From Gigaspora rosea (Eukaryota; Glomeromycota; Glomeromycetes; Diversisporales; Gigasporaceae), in the NCBI GenBank assembly GCA_003550325.1, contig QKWP01000263.1:211172-275171 (forward strand): DNA of 64,000 nucleotides. Reading direction: 5' to 3'. Below, one piece after another: positions 23,601 through 35,644 of the stretch (position 1 is its first letter; each line of letters starts with the position of its first letter). The translations under genes were made by a program, and so were the position numbers. The notes beneath the pieces are model-generated. The model was not told the origin of the DNA and ran no database searches. It saw only the letters and a program-made list of their open reading frames with translations.

Positions 23601-26084
23601 ATTGGAAACTTTCAAACTTTAGAGGCTGAATTATTAAATAAGCAAATTACTAGCATTCACAATCAATTAAATGATGAAAGTCAGATTAGTGCAATTACGG
23701 AAATTAGAATTGTACAAGGTTATAAACTGGCTAGCTTGGTGGAGGATTTTGGACTCTATAATGATGGGAACCCAAATCTCCTAGAAAAGATATAGAAGTT
23801 TAACCAAACTATGTTGGTGTTGTTAAGAGCAAAAGAAATTAATATCTCTATTAGAGCATCACAAGATAGCTGAAAGCTATATGGTACTGGTACAGCAATC
23901 CGCAGTTTGCTTAGAGATAAAATAGTAATCAAATATGCCAGGGTACTGGCGGCTCTTGACCTGTTTTTCCTGGGCCAACTTCTCAATTAACGGGAAAATG
24001 TACTCATCTCATAGAGCCAATATATGCGGTCAAAAGACAAATCGAATAGAGGAAGGATACCTCAATGGTTTAAGAATATTGAGGAAGTGGTCCTTGCAAA
24101 TTCTTCACAAGAGAAGTTAAACAGGAATTTCGAATTTCAGAAAAGAATAAACTGTCACCTGTAATTAAGCAAAAGGAGGTTTTATTAGATAAGAGGAAAA
24201 AAGAATAGGTACTAATGAAGAATGGAGAGAGCAAAATAGATATACGAAGAGTAGTTGGGAAGAAAGAAAAGGAAGTGCTATTAGAAGAAGGGTCATCTGT
24301 CAATAAGGAGGGGAATAAAATTAGACTAGTAGCGAATCAGGCAAATGAGGCAGATAAGGTGCAGATGCAATAGATCCTGAAGGAGGAAATTTTCACAGCA
24401 ATCCAGGGTGTTAAAACACAAGAGAGTGATTGGGTTTTTGATATATCGACAGATATAGTCGAAAGCTCATTAGAGAAGAGAGTAGTTAAGAAGGAAGAAG
24501 TAGATAGAATCTCTAAAGCAAGCCTGACAGCGGTAATAATCGTAGATAGAATAGAAGTAGAACTGATAAAAAGACAGAAGTTTAGTTATTATTGTGAGAA
24601 TCTGCTTCTAGAGCAGTTAAATAGAAATATTAGTGTAGCGGAAAAGTCATTAGTGTTTTATACAGATGGATTATTGCACAAGGGAATTTCAGAAAACGGA
24701 ATGAGTTGTAAGCAAGGGTTAGGATGGATACAGGTCGGTAAAGATGGAAAAAAATGATCCAGAAGGGGAACCTCAGTATACAAGGATGGCCTTCTTCGAC
24801 GAGGACTGAATTAGCAGCAATCTGGGCAGTCTTATTATTGTCTTCGCAAGATAGTGAGGTCAAAATCTATACTGATCATGCAGCTGCAATCCTAGGAATT
24901 AATGGTTGTGAAAGGCACAGATCGAATAAAGAGTGGCTACATCAGAAGAACTATAATTTGCTACTCAAGATTTTTGATACAAAATGAATTAAAAATTTAA
25001 AGGTGGAGATGGTTAAAGTCAAAGGACATAGTAACAATTATTGGAATAACAGAGTAGATGTACTAGCGAAAGAAGGCCAAGAAGCCCCTCTTTTTGTAGT
25101 ACAAAATACAGAACAGAGCTCAAGAATAAGGTACAATATGTACTCGCAAAACAATCTTGTGAAAATGCCAGTGCGAAAGGTCATTAAAGAAATTGAGGAC
25201 ACTTTGATAGCAGCAAATTGGAGAATGCTAAGCATCTCTAGTTGGCTAGAAAAGAAAGACTACCACCGTATTTGGGCGTGGGAAGGTCTATGGAAAAGAA
25301 TTAAAAAGCAAAGTGGCGTGAGATATACCTCAATGTATAAAGGAAGGAAACTCAATTTCTTGATCACGTGTCTGCATGGTAAGCTCCCGACCCTTAGTAA
25401 TCTTAGGATAACGCGTCCTGATCTATATAAAGATGATATATGTAAAGTATGTGAGAAAGATGCCAAGGAAACGCAGGATCATTTGGCAGTATGTAAAGCT
25501 CAGGAGATACGGTGTCAAAAGATTGAGGAGACAGTTGCCAAATTCATACTTGCACTTCTAAATGAAAATGGGAGAAGGAATAAAGTTTCAATACAACAGC
25601 TCCATGATTCTTTTTTTGGTGCCAGTACACAGGAAAAAAAAGAAAGAAGAGAAGGCCTCATAAGGAGTTTATATAAGACGTGTACTGAAGAAGACTTATT
25701 TAAGTTAGGCCTTACAAATAATGACGTAAAATTGATCTTGCGTATTTTCCTCTTATGGCATGGGATTATTTTCATGAAATAATCTGGAGAGAAAGATGCA
25801 TTAAAATAGTGGAATGGGAACAAAAAGAAGGAATCCAGCAGACACACAAAAGAAACTGGCAGGGAAAGAAGGCTCCCTTTTCAAGAAGTATCGTTGAAAG
25901 GAAAAGTCAGAAGAGGGACCCTAATTCAAGACATGCGGAAAACTCTACTAACAAAAATGAAAGAAATATCAAAGAATTAAAAAGAAGAAGGATAGAGAAG
26001 AAGCAAGATTCTTATAATCTGTGCATGTCGGCAATAGGTAATAGAATATTATTTGGTGGAAAGCCATTTTGGTGTGGCACTTAG
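20626..26084 (+). pseudogene. LINE ORF2: endonuclease-RT-RNase H, broken
   Basis: The frame opens at 20626 after the end of ORF1. Endonuclease (EEP/APE type): IGCHNINGLKTKQQKFETLG and AVTETNMD at 20.7-20.85 kb, with later parts in other frames. Reverse transcriptase: PKEWKCAQIYPIPKG, RPIALLETFRK (22.5 kb), MKKAFD (22.75 kb) and the catalytic loop AYANDTTWLA (about 23.1 kb), where the expected first Asp is Asn. RNase H: STRTELAAIWAVLL and YTDHAAAILGI (24.8-24.9 kb), then VKGHSNNYWNNRVDVLAKEG (25.05 kb). C-terminus: CKVCEKDAKETQDHLAVC (about 25.44-25.5 kb), a C-x2-C-x8-H-x4-C motif. More than ten stops or frame changes interrupt it. It is a dead copy of an RNase H-bearing LINE. Confidence 0.85.
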
Positions 26085-26272
26085 GCTGGTTTAACACAGC
26101 CCCTAGTTTCTGAATAATCTTAAGCTAGTGCGGTAGGTTGCACTTGGGCGCCTTAGGGTAGCCGGGTGATGTCAGGCTTGCAAATTAGGAGTAAACAAGT
26201 GTATTAATTTAGTGATATACTTAGTATCTTAATAAAGTACTGGCGAAACTGCCAAAATGTAAAAAAAAAAAA

Positions 26273-26616
26273 AACAATATAAAGTTTATTTTTTTTAATT
26301 AAAATTCGTATAAGCCTTAATTAAGGTTGTAGAGCTAGTTTTTGTGATTCTAATAGTGGCAAGATCAATAAAATTAGTTTAGTATATCAAACGTTACAGG
26401 CAATTTAAATTTAAAATCAAATATATTTATATAAAAAAGGTGATTTTTGTGTATCTATATTTATTATAAGATTTCGTCTATTGCCATTCTCATTTATTCG
26501 CGAACTACCAAGTAAATTATTTTTTGATAGTGTTATAGAATAGGTTTTAATTTTGGTAAAAATTAGTTTGAAAATTAGAACTTAATAAGGAAATTTTGTA
26601 ATAACTGTATTTAGTA
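26273..26616. other. AT-rich intergenic DNA
   Basis: No gene is seen between the LINE poly(A) tail and the solo LTR. Confidence 0.5.
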
Positions 26617-26620
26617 ATAG

Positions 26621-27181
26621 TGATATGCGAAATTGATGTGCAATGACACTCAATGACGCTTAGCAACGCTTAATGACGCTTAGCGACGCTTAACGACGCT
26701 TAGTGACGCTTAATGACGCTTAGCGACGCTTAACGACGCTTAGCGACGCTTAATGACGCTTAGCGACGCTTAACGACGCTTAGTGACGCTTAATGACGCT
26801 TAGTGACGCTTAACAACGCTTAGCGACGCTTAGCTCAATAGATATATAAACCCACCTTATTTCCCTTAGTTTTAGACAGATCCAGACATTGTATTTTATC
26901 TTTACCTTTATATTATTTATCCTCCTCTCTTATTATTAATAAACTCTTGGGATTTCTAAGGAACAGACACCTTGGAATAGCCCTCTTGTTCAATTAATAA
27001 ACTGTGTATTATCTCTTGTTGTTTTATACAGAACTGCCTAAGAAAAGTGTGTAGTTTCTTACAGAAATAAAAGAAACTATACTTCCCTCTTGCACACCGC
27101 TTCACGCCCAAAGTAAGGGATCTCAGGAGCTGTGTGATTGTTACTCTATCGGAATTAAAGAAGGCTTCCGTTACTGTAACA
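26621..27181. mobile_element. Probable solo LTR (561 bp)
   Basis: The unit starts TGATATGCG and ends TGTAACA (TG...CA), and is flanked by ATAG at 26617-26620 and 27182-27185. A TATA-like ATATATAAACCC lies near 26843, and AATAAA-type signals near 26936 and 26995. No internal retroelement genes follow, so it is a solo LTR. A 10-bp minisatellite sits in the would-be U3 region. Confidence 0.5.
26641..26830. repeat. 10-bp minisatellite (GACGCTTARY)n
   Basis: About 18-19 units of GACGCTTAGC, GACGCTTAAC, GACGCTTAGT or GACGCTTAAT follow one another, with a higher-order pattern. Only the last two bases vary regularly. Confidence 0.9.
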
Positions 27182-27520
27182 ATAGTAAATATTTTACTAG
27201 CAAATAATCATTGCAAAAACTATTTATAGATTAGAATCTAAGAATAATTTTATGTCTTATAAAATTTACTTAGAAGAAAAATATACTGCCCATTTATTAA
27301 ACAGTCTCAAATTATATTAATTAAGATATTTTTTTAAAACTACCTTATTTATATTAGATTTGAAAATTTTTATTACTAACTATTGAATTTGAACAGGAAT
27401 ATATTTGCTGTAAAAGAAGTTCTGGTATAATATGAAATCAAATAGGAATAGGTTATTGTAAAAGAAGTTCTAAGTTTAATATAAATTTAAACAAGAAAAT
27501 ATTTATGGAGTTATCTATAT

Positions 27521-27827
27521 ATCGCACAGTGCGATACTCTTATTTATCGCCCAACCAATCAAATTTCAGAATCAGGTGTTAACATAAAAAATACAAAAAA
27601 CTTAAATCAAAATTTTGCATAGGAAACAGCTCTTTGTTCTCTAACAAAAAAAATTCCTTGCAAAATTTTGATATAAACTATGCATCATTCTAACCCAAGA
27701 CCGCACTTACCCAGTACTTACCCTAACCCTAATTAAAATCAAATAAAGTATTTTTTTTATTGTTTTGAATTTTACGTTACACCTGTACTTATAGAGTATG
27801 ATATATAATTGTGTCGCATTGTGCAAT
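27521..27827. repeat. Palindrome-ended repeat, copy with ATCGCACAGTGCGAT ends
   Basis: The left end is TATCGCACAGTGCGATA and the right end is GTGTCGCATTGTGCAATAC. The core, in inverse orientation to the 7.4 kb copy, has ATTCCTTGCAAAATTTTGATA and TACCCTAACCCTAATT. AATCAGGTGTTAAC and TTACACCTGTA are the inner inverted words. Confidence 0.55.
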
Positions 27828-27904
27828 ACATACATTTTTTCTATATTTATTATAAGAAGTTCTAGATTTAATACTTGAATATGCTTGGTTCTTGTATAAT
27901 AATA

Positions 27905-30900
27905 CAGTTTGAATTAATAAATACCAGGTACATGCCAGATATATACTAAATACAAATTTTCAGTATATACCTAGTATTCTACTATAGATTTGCCAAATAC
28001 ACATAGTATATTAGTAATAATTAGTAGCATATTAGTAGCATATCAATAAAGTACTGAGTGGTAGATTGATACTAGTAGTACCTAGGGGTTAGTAAAATTA
28101 CAGGGGGCCAACTCAAATATTACACAAGTTTAATTGTAGTACAAAAGTCATTTTATATGAAAATTATATAAATTCATATATATTGTGTTTTGACTAGTCA
28201 AAGTCTTAATTATTAATTTTTAAAAAATAATACATCTATTGAAATATCTTTTTTTTTTGAAACTCGAAATAAACAAAGTAAGTAATTAATCATAAAGAAA
28301 TTTTAAAGCTGTTTTTTTATTGTTAATAAAACTGAATCATATATTTTTATAAAAGAAATGAAGGTAAGAAATCATATATATAGCTCGAAGCCTATAAGCA
28401 TCTTGAAACAGCGCGTACCTAATATGAACTATTCCAAACAAAAATTATAAATCTTTACTTTGCTCAAAAGCCAAACTAGTTAGATTTAAAATAGATGGAC
28501 ATAAGGTTTTATTTATTATCAAAAATCTGCATATTTCATACGCTCATACCGTATATATGATTAAATCGCAAAAGCAAAATTAAGAAATTCACAGTTATTT
28601 ATGAAACTTTTACAGAATTATACAGCATAGTTTCAGCTTTAAATAGTCAAAAACAATCGTTACAAGAAGTTAAAATGGAGGACTGTGCTTATAGTGAAGA
28701 GTTCGACTATTGTCAAAAAGTTGAGAAAACAAACAATAGGTAGATCAAATTCATTATTTATTTCATTATATTTTAAAAAAATTGTACACATGGACGAATT
28801 ATTACGTAAAAACAGCAGTTAAGCGTTCACTTTCTAAACTAAATTTTTTTTTGAACCATTATAGATATTGATTTATCTTTGCATGAAGTACAAACCAACT
28901 TTATTATTCAAAGTGCTCAAATGAAATTATATCCAAAAAATCCACAATTACCGAAGCTACTTTATCAAGAGTTTCAGAAAATATGGAGCAATTTATATTA
29001 AAGCCTGCGAGACCACTTCCTTTACTGGAATTATATGATTTTTTACACACATTTTGTTTGAATATGCAGCTCAATATTCTTTATCAGCAGGTAAGCCTGA
29101 TTTATAGTTTATTTAGTTATAAGTAGTGATGCTACCAAAATTGATTTTTGAAAAAGGCCTATTTCATCTTTATTAGAGAAAATTAAAATTTTTTATAAGG
29201 AAGAGCAAATAAAATTTATATAGATTTGTTCTTTATAATTTTGTCTATTCAAAAAAAGTATTAAATAATTTCGTCTTTCAAGTAAAATAGGTCAAAAACA
29301 ATTTCGTCTTTAAATTTTAATTTCAGAGTTTCAAACCCGAAATGCTTTCATCCTCATGTATAGTTATGAGCTTAAATTTATCTCATATATAATTTAAATG
29401 ATTATTTAACTTTGTAGGCATGTCATTTGGCAAGGACGAGATGGGCAAACAATTTATTTTTGGAAACTGATGGAACTCAAACTCAAACTCATTTTGAAGA
29501 ACCACTTACTTTTCTTAAAGTTTATTATTGGAGGTTAATAATATTCAAATTATATTATTATATTAAAAAATAATGTAATTAATTGCTTCATTTACTTTAG
29601 AAGTGTGTAGTCTAGTTCCAACTGTCTAATTCTCAAAATAACTGTTCTTTCAGCTAGCGAACTAGGCAAACCGGTTCCAGCTTCTAGTTAGACAACCAAT
29701 TTCCTAAGTTTTAATTATTTCTATGCGCAAAATATTTGAAAAAAAACAATCATGAAATAAAACCTGTGAAGAATTTCAAGATCAAAATCTTTTTGCCCAG
29801 TGTACAAGAATCGTGTTCTGCTAACTTCTACAGAGTATGTAATATTATAATGCTACAAATTACAATAACGTTATGTTTTAGAGGAAAATGATGAATTAAA
29901 CCACATAAAAGTGCACTCGAAGATGAAGAGGATGATAATAACAATACAAATTTGATAGATGTAAGTAAAGGATCTTATCTAATAAGTGAATTTATTGAAA
30001 GTGTTGTAATTATAAATATGAGCGATAACAAAGAGAAATCCAAATTCTGAGTATTAACTAAATTAACAAACATGTTTCATATTCATCTGCAATAAAATAT
30101 ACCTTTTGGGTACTTTGATTTTTTATTAATGTCTTCATTAGTCATCGCTGTTAATTGAAATATAAATAAATTTTAAATAAGCCAAAAACATTAATCTCTT
30201 TGAATAAATTTACCAGAATATTAAAATTTTTGTTGTTCACTTTTACTGACCCGGCTTGTGAAAAATTAAATTAAAAACTCTTGCAAAACAAAAACATGCA
30301 CTTGCCAAAAAATAATTCAAAATGTTAAGATGTGCAGCTGTGTTTTGCGTGGCCAATGCAAGAATAAATAATATTCAAAAAAAAAGCATTTGCTTTAATT
30401 TTTCGTTAACCAATGTTTTTGTCAACATTCACATGGGTAAAACTTTTTTCATATAACCTCTAGTAAAATAAATACATATACAGTAGATTAATAAATTCAG
30501 AATTTGATAGCTTTCATTCTTTAAGAGTGATATTTAGTTTCTGCAAACACCAATATGTGCTCAATTCCTATGCAAACCTACTAGATGGCAGAAATAGAAG
30601 GCGACAACAGCCTGTCTTGAATCAGTGGTCAATTAATACAGCTGAAGGTCCTTTGGTATAGTATCGTGAATATTTTTATTATATATTTATATGATTGTTA
30701 TACAAATAATTATACAACGTTTTTATTAGCTATATATTTGGCCCTCATAATTTTACTAACCCCTAGGTAGTATAATAGTAACATACTAAAACATCCTGGT
30801 AGCTTACTCTTAGTCCAAATAATATTAAAAATAAAGTACTAGGTGTTTCAATATATTACTATTATATTACTAGTATTGATCTACCTTCTAGTATCTTACT

Positions 30901-31010
30901 AATGTACTACTGATATGCTACATGTATTTGGTAGAATACTAAGTATATACTGAGAGACTTGTATTTCTGTATGTATCTAGTATGTACTCAACATTTATTA
31001 ATTCAACCTG
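27905..31010. mobile_element. TA-flanked inverted-repeat element, 3.1 kb
   Basis: The ends CAGTTTGAATTAATAAAT and its inverse ATTTATTAATTCAACCTG match at 17 of 18 positions and are flanked by TA. The inverted similarity goes on for about 200 bp (ACCCCTAGG near 28085 against CCCCTAGG near 30763). A TA target points to a Tc1/mariner-like mechanism. No transposase was recognised in it. Confidence 0.6.
28600..29545 (+). pseudogene. Exon-like remnants inside the inverted-repeat element (tentatively Med14-like)
   Basis: Three open stretches separated by intron-like DNA are visible: FTVIYETFTELYSIVSALNS (28.59-28.74 kb); VQTNFIIQSAQMKLYPKNPQ running into a stop after IWSNLY, with LELYDFLHTFCLNMQLNILY in another frame (28.87-29.09 kb, before a GTAAGC donor); and ACHLARTRWANNLFLETDGT (29.42-29.54 kb). 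The pattern LYDFLHTFCL--Q--ILYQQA--LARTRW recalls the Mediator tail subunit Med14, but only from memory. If right, it is a host gene fragment caught in a transposon. Stops show it is not functional. Confidence 0.3.
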
Positions 31011-31012
31011 TA

Positions 31013-31880
31013 TAAGTTTTGGTTTATTTATTGTAGACTATAGGTTTTCTCAAGCATCTTAATCAACTTGTTGAAATGGGTCTGAGAGTAAAATTTTTAT
31101 TAGTAAAAAAATAATTTAACAAATCAATTGTATTGAATATTCTAATGAATAAAGAAAGTTTAATATATCAAAAAGAAAATTTTATTAACAGAAGTTTGTT
31201 TAACTAATTAAAGATATTTGTTATTTTAATTAACAAGAGATAGAGGCCCAAACAGTCTTTTATTGTTATAAAGTTGCACCTATTGGTTGAAATTTTTTAT
31301 TTATTGGTTAGAAAAATAATTGTTCAAGTACTTCAATCTTTTATACTATTACTATCATTATAAATTTTCAAAATATTACTAATATTGATAAATTATTATC
31401 TTATTTTTTATATCAAAAATCTTCACTGCAAATAAAAAAGGCATATTTTTGTATTTTGTTGGCTTGTAGTAATTCTAAAAAAGAAAAAAGAAATTTGAAA
31501 TTATTATAAAGTGTAGTAAATTGCTTTAACCTTTTATTGATCCATCAAGTTATTTATTATTATTATTTTGATTTGTAAAAACAATTGCTAAATAATAATA
31601 ATAAAAATGTTAACTTAAGCATCAATTGATCAATGAGTGCTTTAGATCTAAGGTTCAAGTTCTGATTTTGAATTAAATTTGTAATATATTTATTTCAAAT
31701 TAATAATCTATAACTCTTATTTATTCTTATTTGTAAGCTTATTTATAAATAATAAATTTTTTTACAATCATACTTTTCTTTCAAAATTCAATCAAAAAAG
31801 TTTTTATTATATCTTTGGATAACACCTTTTTTTTTCTAATTTTGAAATTTCAAAACAGAAATAGGGCTTTTCAAACTCCA
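31013..31880. other. AT-rich intergenic DNA
   Basis: No gene or repeat boundary is evident. Confidence 0.45.
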
Positions 31881-31884
31881 AAAT

Positions 31885-32895
31885 ATTTTTTACAGATGGT
31901 AACCAAATTTCTGGGTTGGATATATTGGATCTAAATTAGCATTTAGCCCAAGTTGTTAGCAGGCTCTATTGCAAAATATTAGCAGAGAATTTTTTATTTA
32001 ATGAATAAATATGATTTTATTAGTAAAATTTTTTATATTTTGGGGCAAAATTGATCAATTCTAATTCAGCTAACTATAATTCTAATCACTCTGATATATT
32101 TCAACTAGAATTTTAGTACCCTCTTTTATGAGTATTCCAAAATAAGTTAAGTTAAACTAACCCAATATTTGGGGTGAGTTAATAGAAAAGGGACAAATTT
32201 TTTCTAAGTAAAAGTTTTCATGACTTTAAGCTTAAATATCTTACCAACTATTTTAATAAATTTAATAATTTTTTTTTATTTTAATTCTATATAATTTCAA
32301 GATTAAAATAAAAAAATTTTAGCAAATTTGATTAAATAGTTGTTCAAGATATTTTAATTTAAAAATTAAAAAAATTTTACTAAAAATAATTTGTCCCTTT
32401 TCTACTGACTCATTCCTATTTAATTAATTGTAATACTTAAGCACCAACACAATTATAAATTAATCACAATGAAAAGATCTGTATACATGTTTTAATTATA
32501 TTATTAATAATATTAAAGTCAAACTTCTTCTTATAAAGCAATATAACTATTTATTGGACATAACTATCATTGTTCAGTCTGGATTAGAACTGGTTAGAAC
32601 TAATTCAAATTTGGGTCCAGTCTGAATAACAGTACTGCCCAACTCTAACTTATACATGGTCCCAAAATTCTGGGTCGAGAACATTAAAATGCATTAGAAT
32701 TATGGTTGGCTGGATCAGAATTGATCAATTTTGCTCCAAGATTATAAAAATTTTACTAATAAAATCATATCTATTCATTAAGTAAAAAATGCCTAACTAA
32801 TAATTTTTGCTATAAAACAGCTAACAACTGGGCTAAATGCTAACCTAGATCTGATATATCCAACCTGAAAATTTGGGAATAGTTCTGTGAAAATC
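31885..32895. repeat. Inverted-repeat element (~1 kb) with a nested MITE
   Basis: The left arm, 31.89-32.12 kb (TTCTGGGTTGGATATATTGG, AGCATTTAGCCCA, GGGGCAAAATTGATCAATTC), is the inverse of the right arm, 32.65-32.88 kb. Between the arms, 32175-32411 is a second inverted-repeat unit with ends GAGTTAATAGAAAAGGGACA and its inverse. There are no genes. Confidence 0.6.
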
Positions 32896-32993
32896 ACCAA
32901 ACCAATGTTTAAAATTTAGATCAAAACATATATACACAAAATGCAGCTGTATTATATGTTTTGATTGCACAAACCAACTGCTAATTGCACATA

Positions 32994-33167
32994 CAGTCAA
33001 ATCTCGATATAATCAGCAGTTCGGGAAACAAAAATCTGGTAATTATAACAAGTTGTGACTATATAAAGGTCAAATTTTATATAGTTTATAAGCGCTAGAG
33101 CTTAAAAATAGTGTGACTATATCAAGGTTGTAACTATATTAAGAGCAACTATAATGAGGGCTGACTG
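32994..33167. mobile_element. 174-bp MITE, TA target, copy 1
   Basis: The ends are CAGTCAAATCTC and GAGGGCTGACTG, flanked by TA. The interior has AGTTGTGACTATATAAAGGTC. It is the same length and orientation as the copy at 33554. Tc1/mariner-type mobility is inferred. Confidence 0.7.
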
Positions 33168-33553
33168 TATATAATATAAATTTTATTTATATATGCACAT
33201 ATTTATTATCTCTAAATGATGCCAATGTTATAAAATTACTGTCCTAATATATTTGGGATATTTCTGATATTTTCTCAAAATTTAAGCTCAAGCTTGCTCA
33301 TATTTATGTTTATTCATTTTTTTTTAGAGTTTTTTAGACTATTTTTATCCTATCTTATATTTAAACTAAATTTATTGTGCAATAAAATTTAAAATTTCTC
33401 GTGCATATTATTTTTTGTGCAAGCTCTGTATTTAAACTTAATTGCATATTTGTGCATACTTTTAAAATCTCTTGCACAAAAAAAAAACTACCTTCATATG
33501 TGCATCTTGTAAGCATAGCAGGAGTTTGTTTTAATTGGCTAAAATTTTGAATA

Positions 33554-33727
33554 CAGTCAAACCTCAAATATAATTACCAGTTCAGGAAACAAGAATCTGG
33601 CGATTGTAACAAGTTGTAACTATATAAAGATCAAATTTTATATAGTTTATAAAAGTTAGACCTTAAAATATTGTGACTATATAAAGGTTGTGACTATATC
33701 AAGAGTGACTATAACAAGGTTTGACTG
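33554..33727. mobile_element. 174-bp MITE, TA target, copy 2
   Basis: The left end is CAGTCAAACCTC and the right end is AGGTTTGACTG, flanked by TA. It aligns along its whole length with the copy at 32994. Confidence 0.7.
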
Positions 33728-33729
33728 TA

Positions 33730-34845
33730 ATTACAGAATTATAATTGGCAATGTATTTTTTTTTATTCAGTCAATTATAATTTTTAAAGTACTTTTATAA
33801 GTAAAAATCAGTATGTCATATGAAAAAAATTTTTGTAATACAAAACAAAAACCAACTTGAGTCGTTGATATTTTACCTTTGGATTTTTGTTTTTTAACTT
33901 GAGATGCAGTTAATTGCAATAGTTTCAAAAATAGATGAGAAGTGAAAGTTTTGAAAGGTCGATAGTGCTTCAGCAACCTAAGCAATTAGAAGTGAAAGTT
34001 GCAAGATTTTGTCTCAACTAGTTCTACTTGTTTTTTAGAAGTAAAAAGTACTATGTATTTGAAACTAATATTACAAACCCTACTAGGGCCCCTGAATATA
34101 TGCAAAAAACCTTTGTTGTATATTCAAACTAAATTTTTTAAAACGTTTGTCTATCTGTGTACAAAAACGAGCTTTTTGATAGCAAATTTGCTTGACCTTT
34201 GATGTACACTTAATTAATATTATTAAAAAAAGATTGATGAACACTTACTAATTATGTTGAATTGGTATATTGTACAGTATATAAGAGAGGTTATACTAAT
34301 TTCTCTACCAATTTTTGTTATTGGCCAATCAGAATGCAAGATCAGATATAATATAATAATTAAAAAATATAGTTTTTTTTGAAAAGTCACACTTATTGCA
34401 AAACTTTGTCTAAAAAATCATCTTTTGTATACTAATAAAAAATTCCTTGCAAAATTTTAATGTATATAATATTTTCTACTAACTTTAATCCCAACCCTAA
34501 CAAAAATGATATATTTTATTTAGAAGATAATATATAAATTAGTATGAATAATTCTAGGCAGTTAGACAATAGAAAGAAATTAGTAAATTCTATAAAAAAA
34601 TATCTATTTTGAAAAGTTTTGAATAAAAAATAAATAAATGTAAATTACAAGCAAGGTCAGGATAAAACTTTAAGAAAATTTCCAAAAAATTCCAAAAAGC
34701 AAACTTAAATATATATATATTTTTTTAATGTTAAGGTGAGGTCATGCCTCTGGACTTTATTGAGTGTATACTAATCATTACAATATATTGCTTACAATTA
34801 TTATACTACCTACTAAGTACCGAGACTTGGACTAATTTATCCATA
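33730..34845. other. AT-rich intergenic DNA with a palindrome-ended repeat relic
   Basis: About 34310-34540 shares core words (ATTCCTTGCAAAATTTTAAT, CCCAACCCTAAC) with the palindrome-ended family. No gene is supported. Confidence 0.4.
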
Positions 34846-34853
34846 ACCTAAAC

Positions 34854-35636
34854 CAGGGTTGGGCAACTGGACAATTGAACAATTGGAAATTTGTCCAGTG
34901 TCCAGTGTCCTAATTGTCCAGTGAAAAGCAATGGATTAAGAAAAATAATCACTGGACAACAAAAATTAAAAAAAAATTATAATTTTAAAATTTTAAACAA
35001 AAAAAATTAAATAAACTAGATAATTAACCAATTCTGTTAAAATTGATAGCTTAAAAAAATTAATTTATTAAGCCTGTTCCTGCTATATAATATAATATTT
35101 ATAATGTTTTCAAGCCTGATATCTCTCAAAACCTGCTTACCATGCATATTGCTTTGGGAGGTTAATATCATTTGAAATACTATCCTTTACAATTGCAAGC
35201 AAATTGGTTGCATATAGATATCTTATTTAGTTAAATACAGTATTATGTGGCCAACATAAATTAAATAATCTTAAATTTAGTCAAAAACTTAATTATTCAG
35301 CTTATTAATTTTTTCAAATGTACTGTATGCGCTAACAGAATTTTTGACTAATATACAATAATTAAACTAAATTGTAAAATTAAATAAGAATAAAATTAAA
35401 TTAAATCAAAGGTATAGTGCATTATTATAACATTTTTATGAATTAGCTAGAGCTATCCTCTGGGAGTACTAGTTATCTGACCAGATATGTTGTGCTTTGA
35501 CTAATTTATTTATTTATTGAATTTTTTTATAAATATGTCACTGAACACTGGACATGCACTGGATATTACACAGGACAATTTGGAAATGTCCAGTGTCCAG
35601 TGAAAAAGCACTAGATATACAGCTTTCCCAACTCTG
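34854..35636. mobile_element. hAT-type nonautonomous element (783 bp)
   Basis: The ends are CAGGGTTGGG and CCCAACTCTG. ACCTAAAC is duplicated exactly on both sides (34846-34853 and 35637-35644), an 8-bp duplication typical of hAT. Both ends are rich in GTCCAGTGTCCAGTG words in inverted arrangement. No coding region is seen. Confidence 0.8.
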
Positions 35637-35644
35637 ACCTAAAC

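Larger units (their letters stand above)
18460..26272 (+). mobile_element. LINE (non-LTR retrotransposon), degenerate
   Basis: The element runs from an unresolved 5' end (upstream of ~18460) to a poly(A) tail at ~26258-26271. It holds an ORF1 with RRM-like domains and an ORF2 with endonuclease, reverse transcriptase, RNase H and a Cys-His motif. Both ORFs are broken by stops and frameshifts. A 645-bp MITE is inserted near the end of ORF1. It transposed by target-primed reverse transcription when active. Confidence 0.85.

Noticed and set aside
26641..26830. CRISPR or coding repeat
   Set aside because: A simple 10-bp tandem repeat without spacers or a supported frame.
33361..34202. Short ORFs around 33.4-34.2 kb
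   Set aside because: Low complexity, no conserved motif, and partly overlapping the 174-bp MITE.
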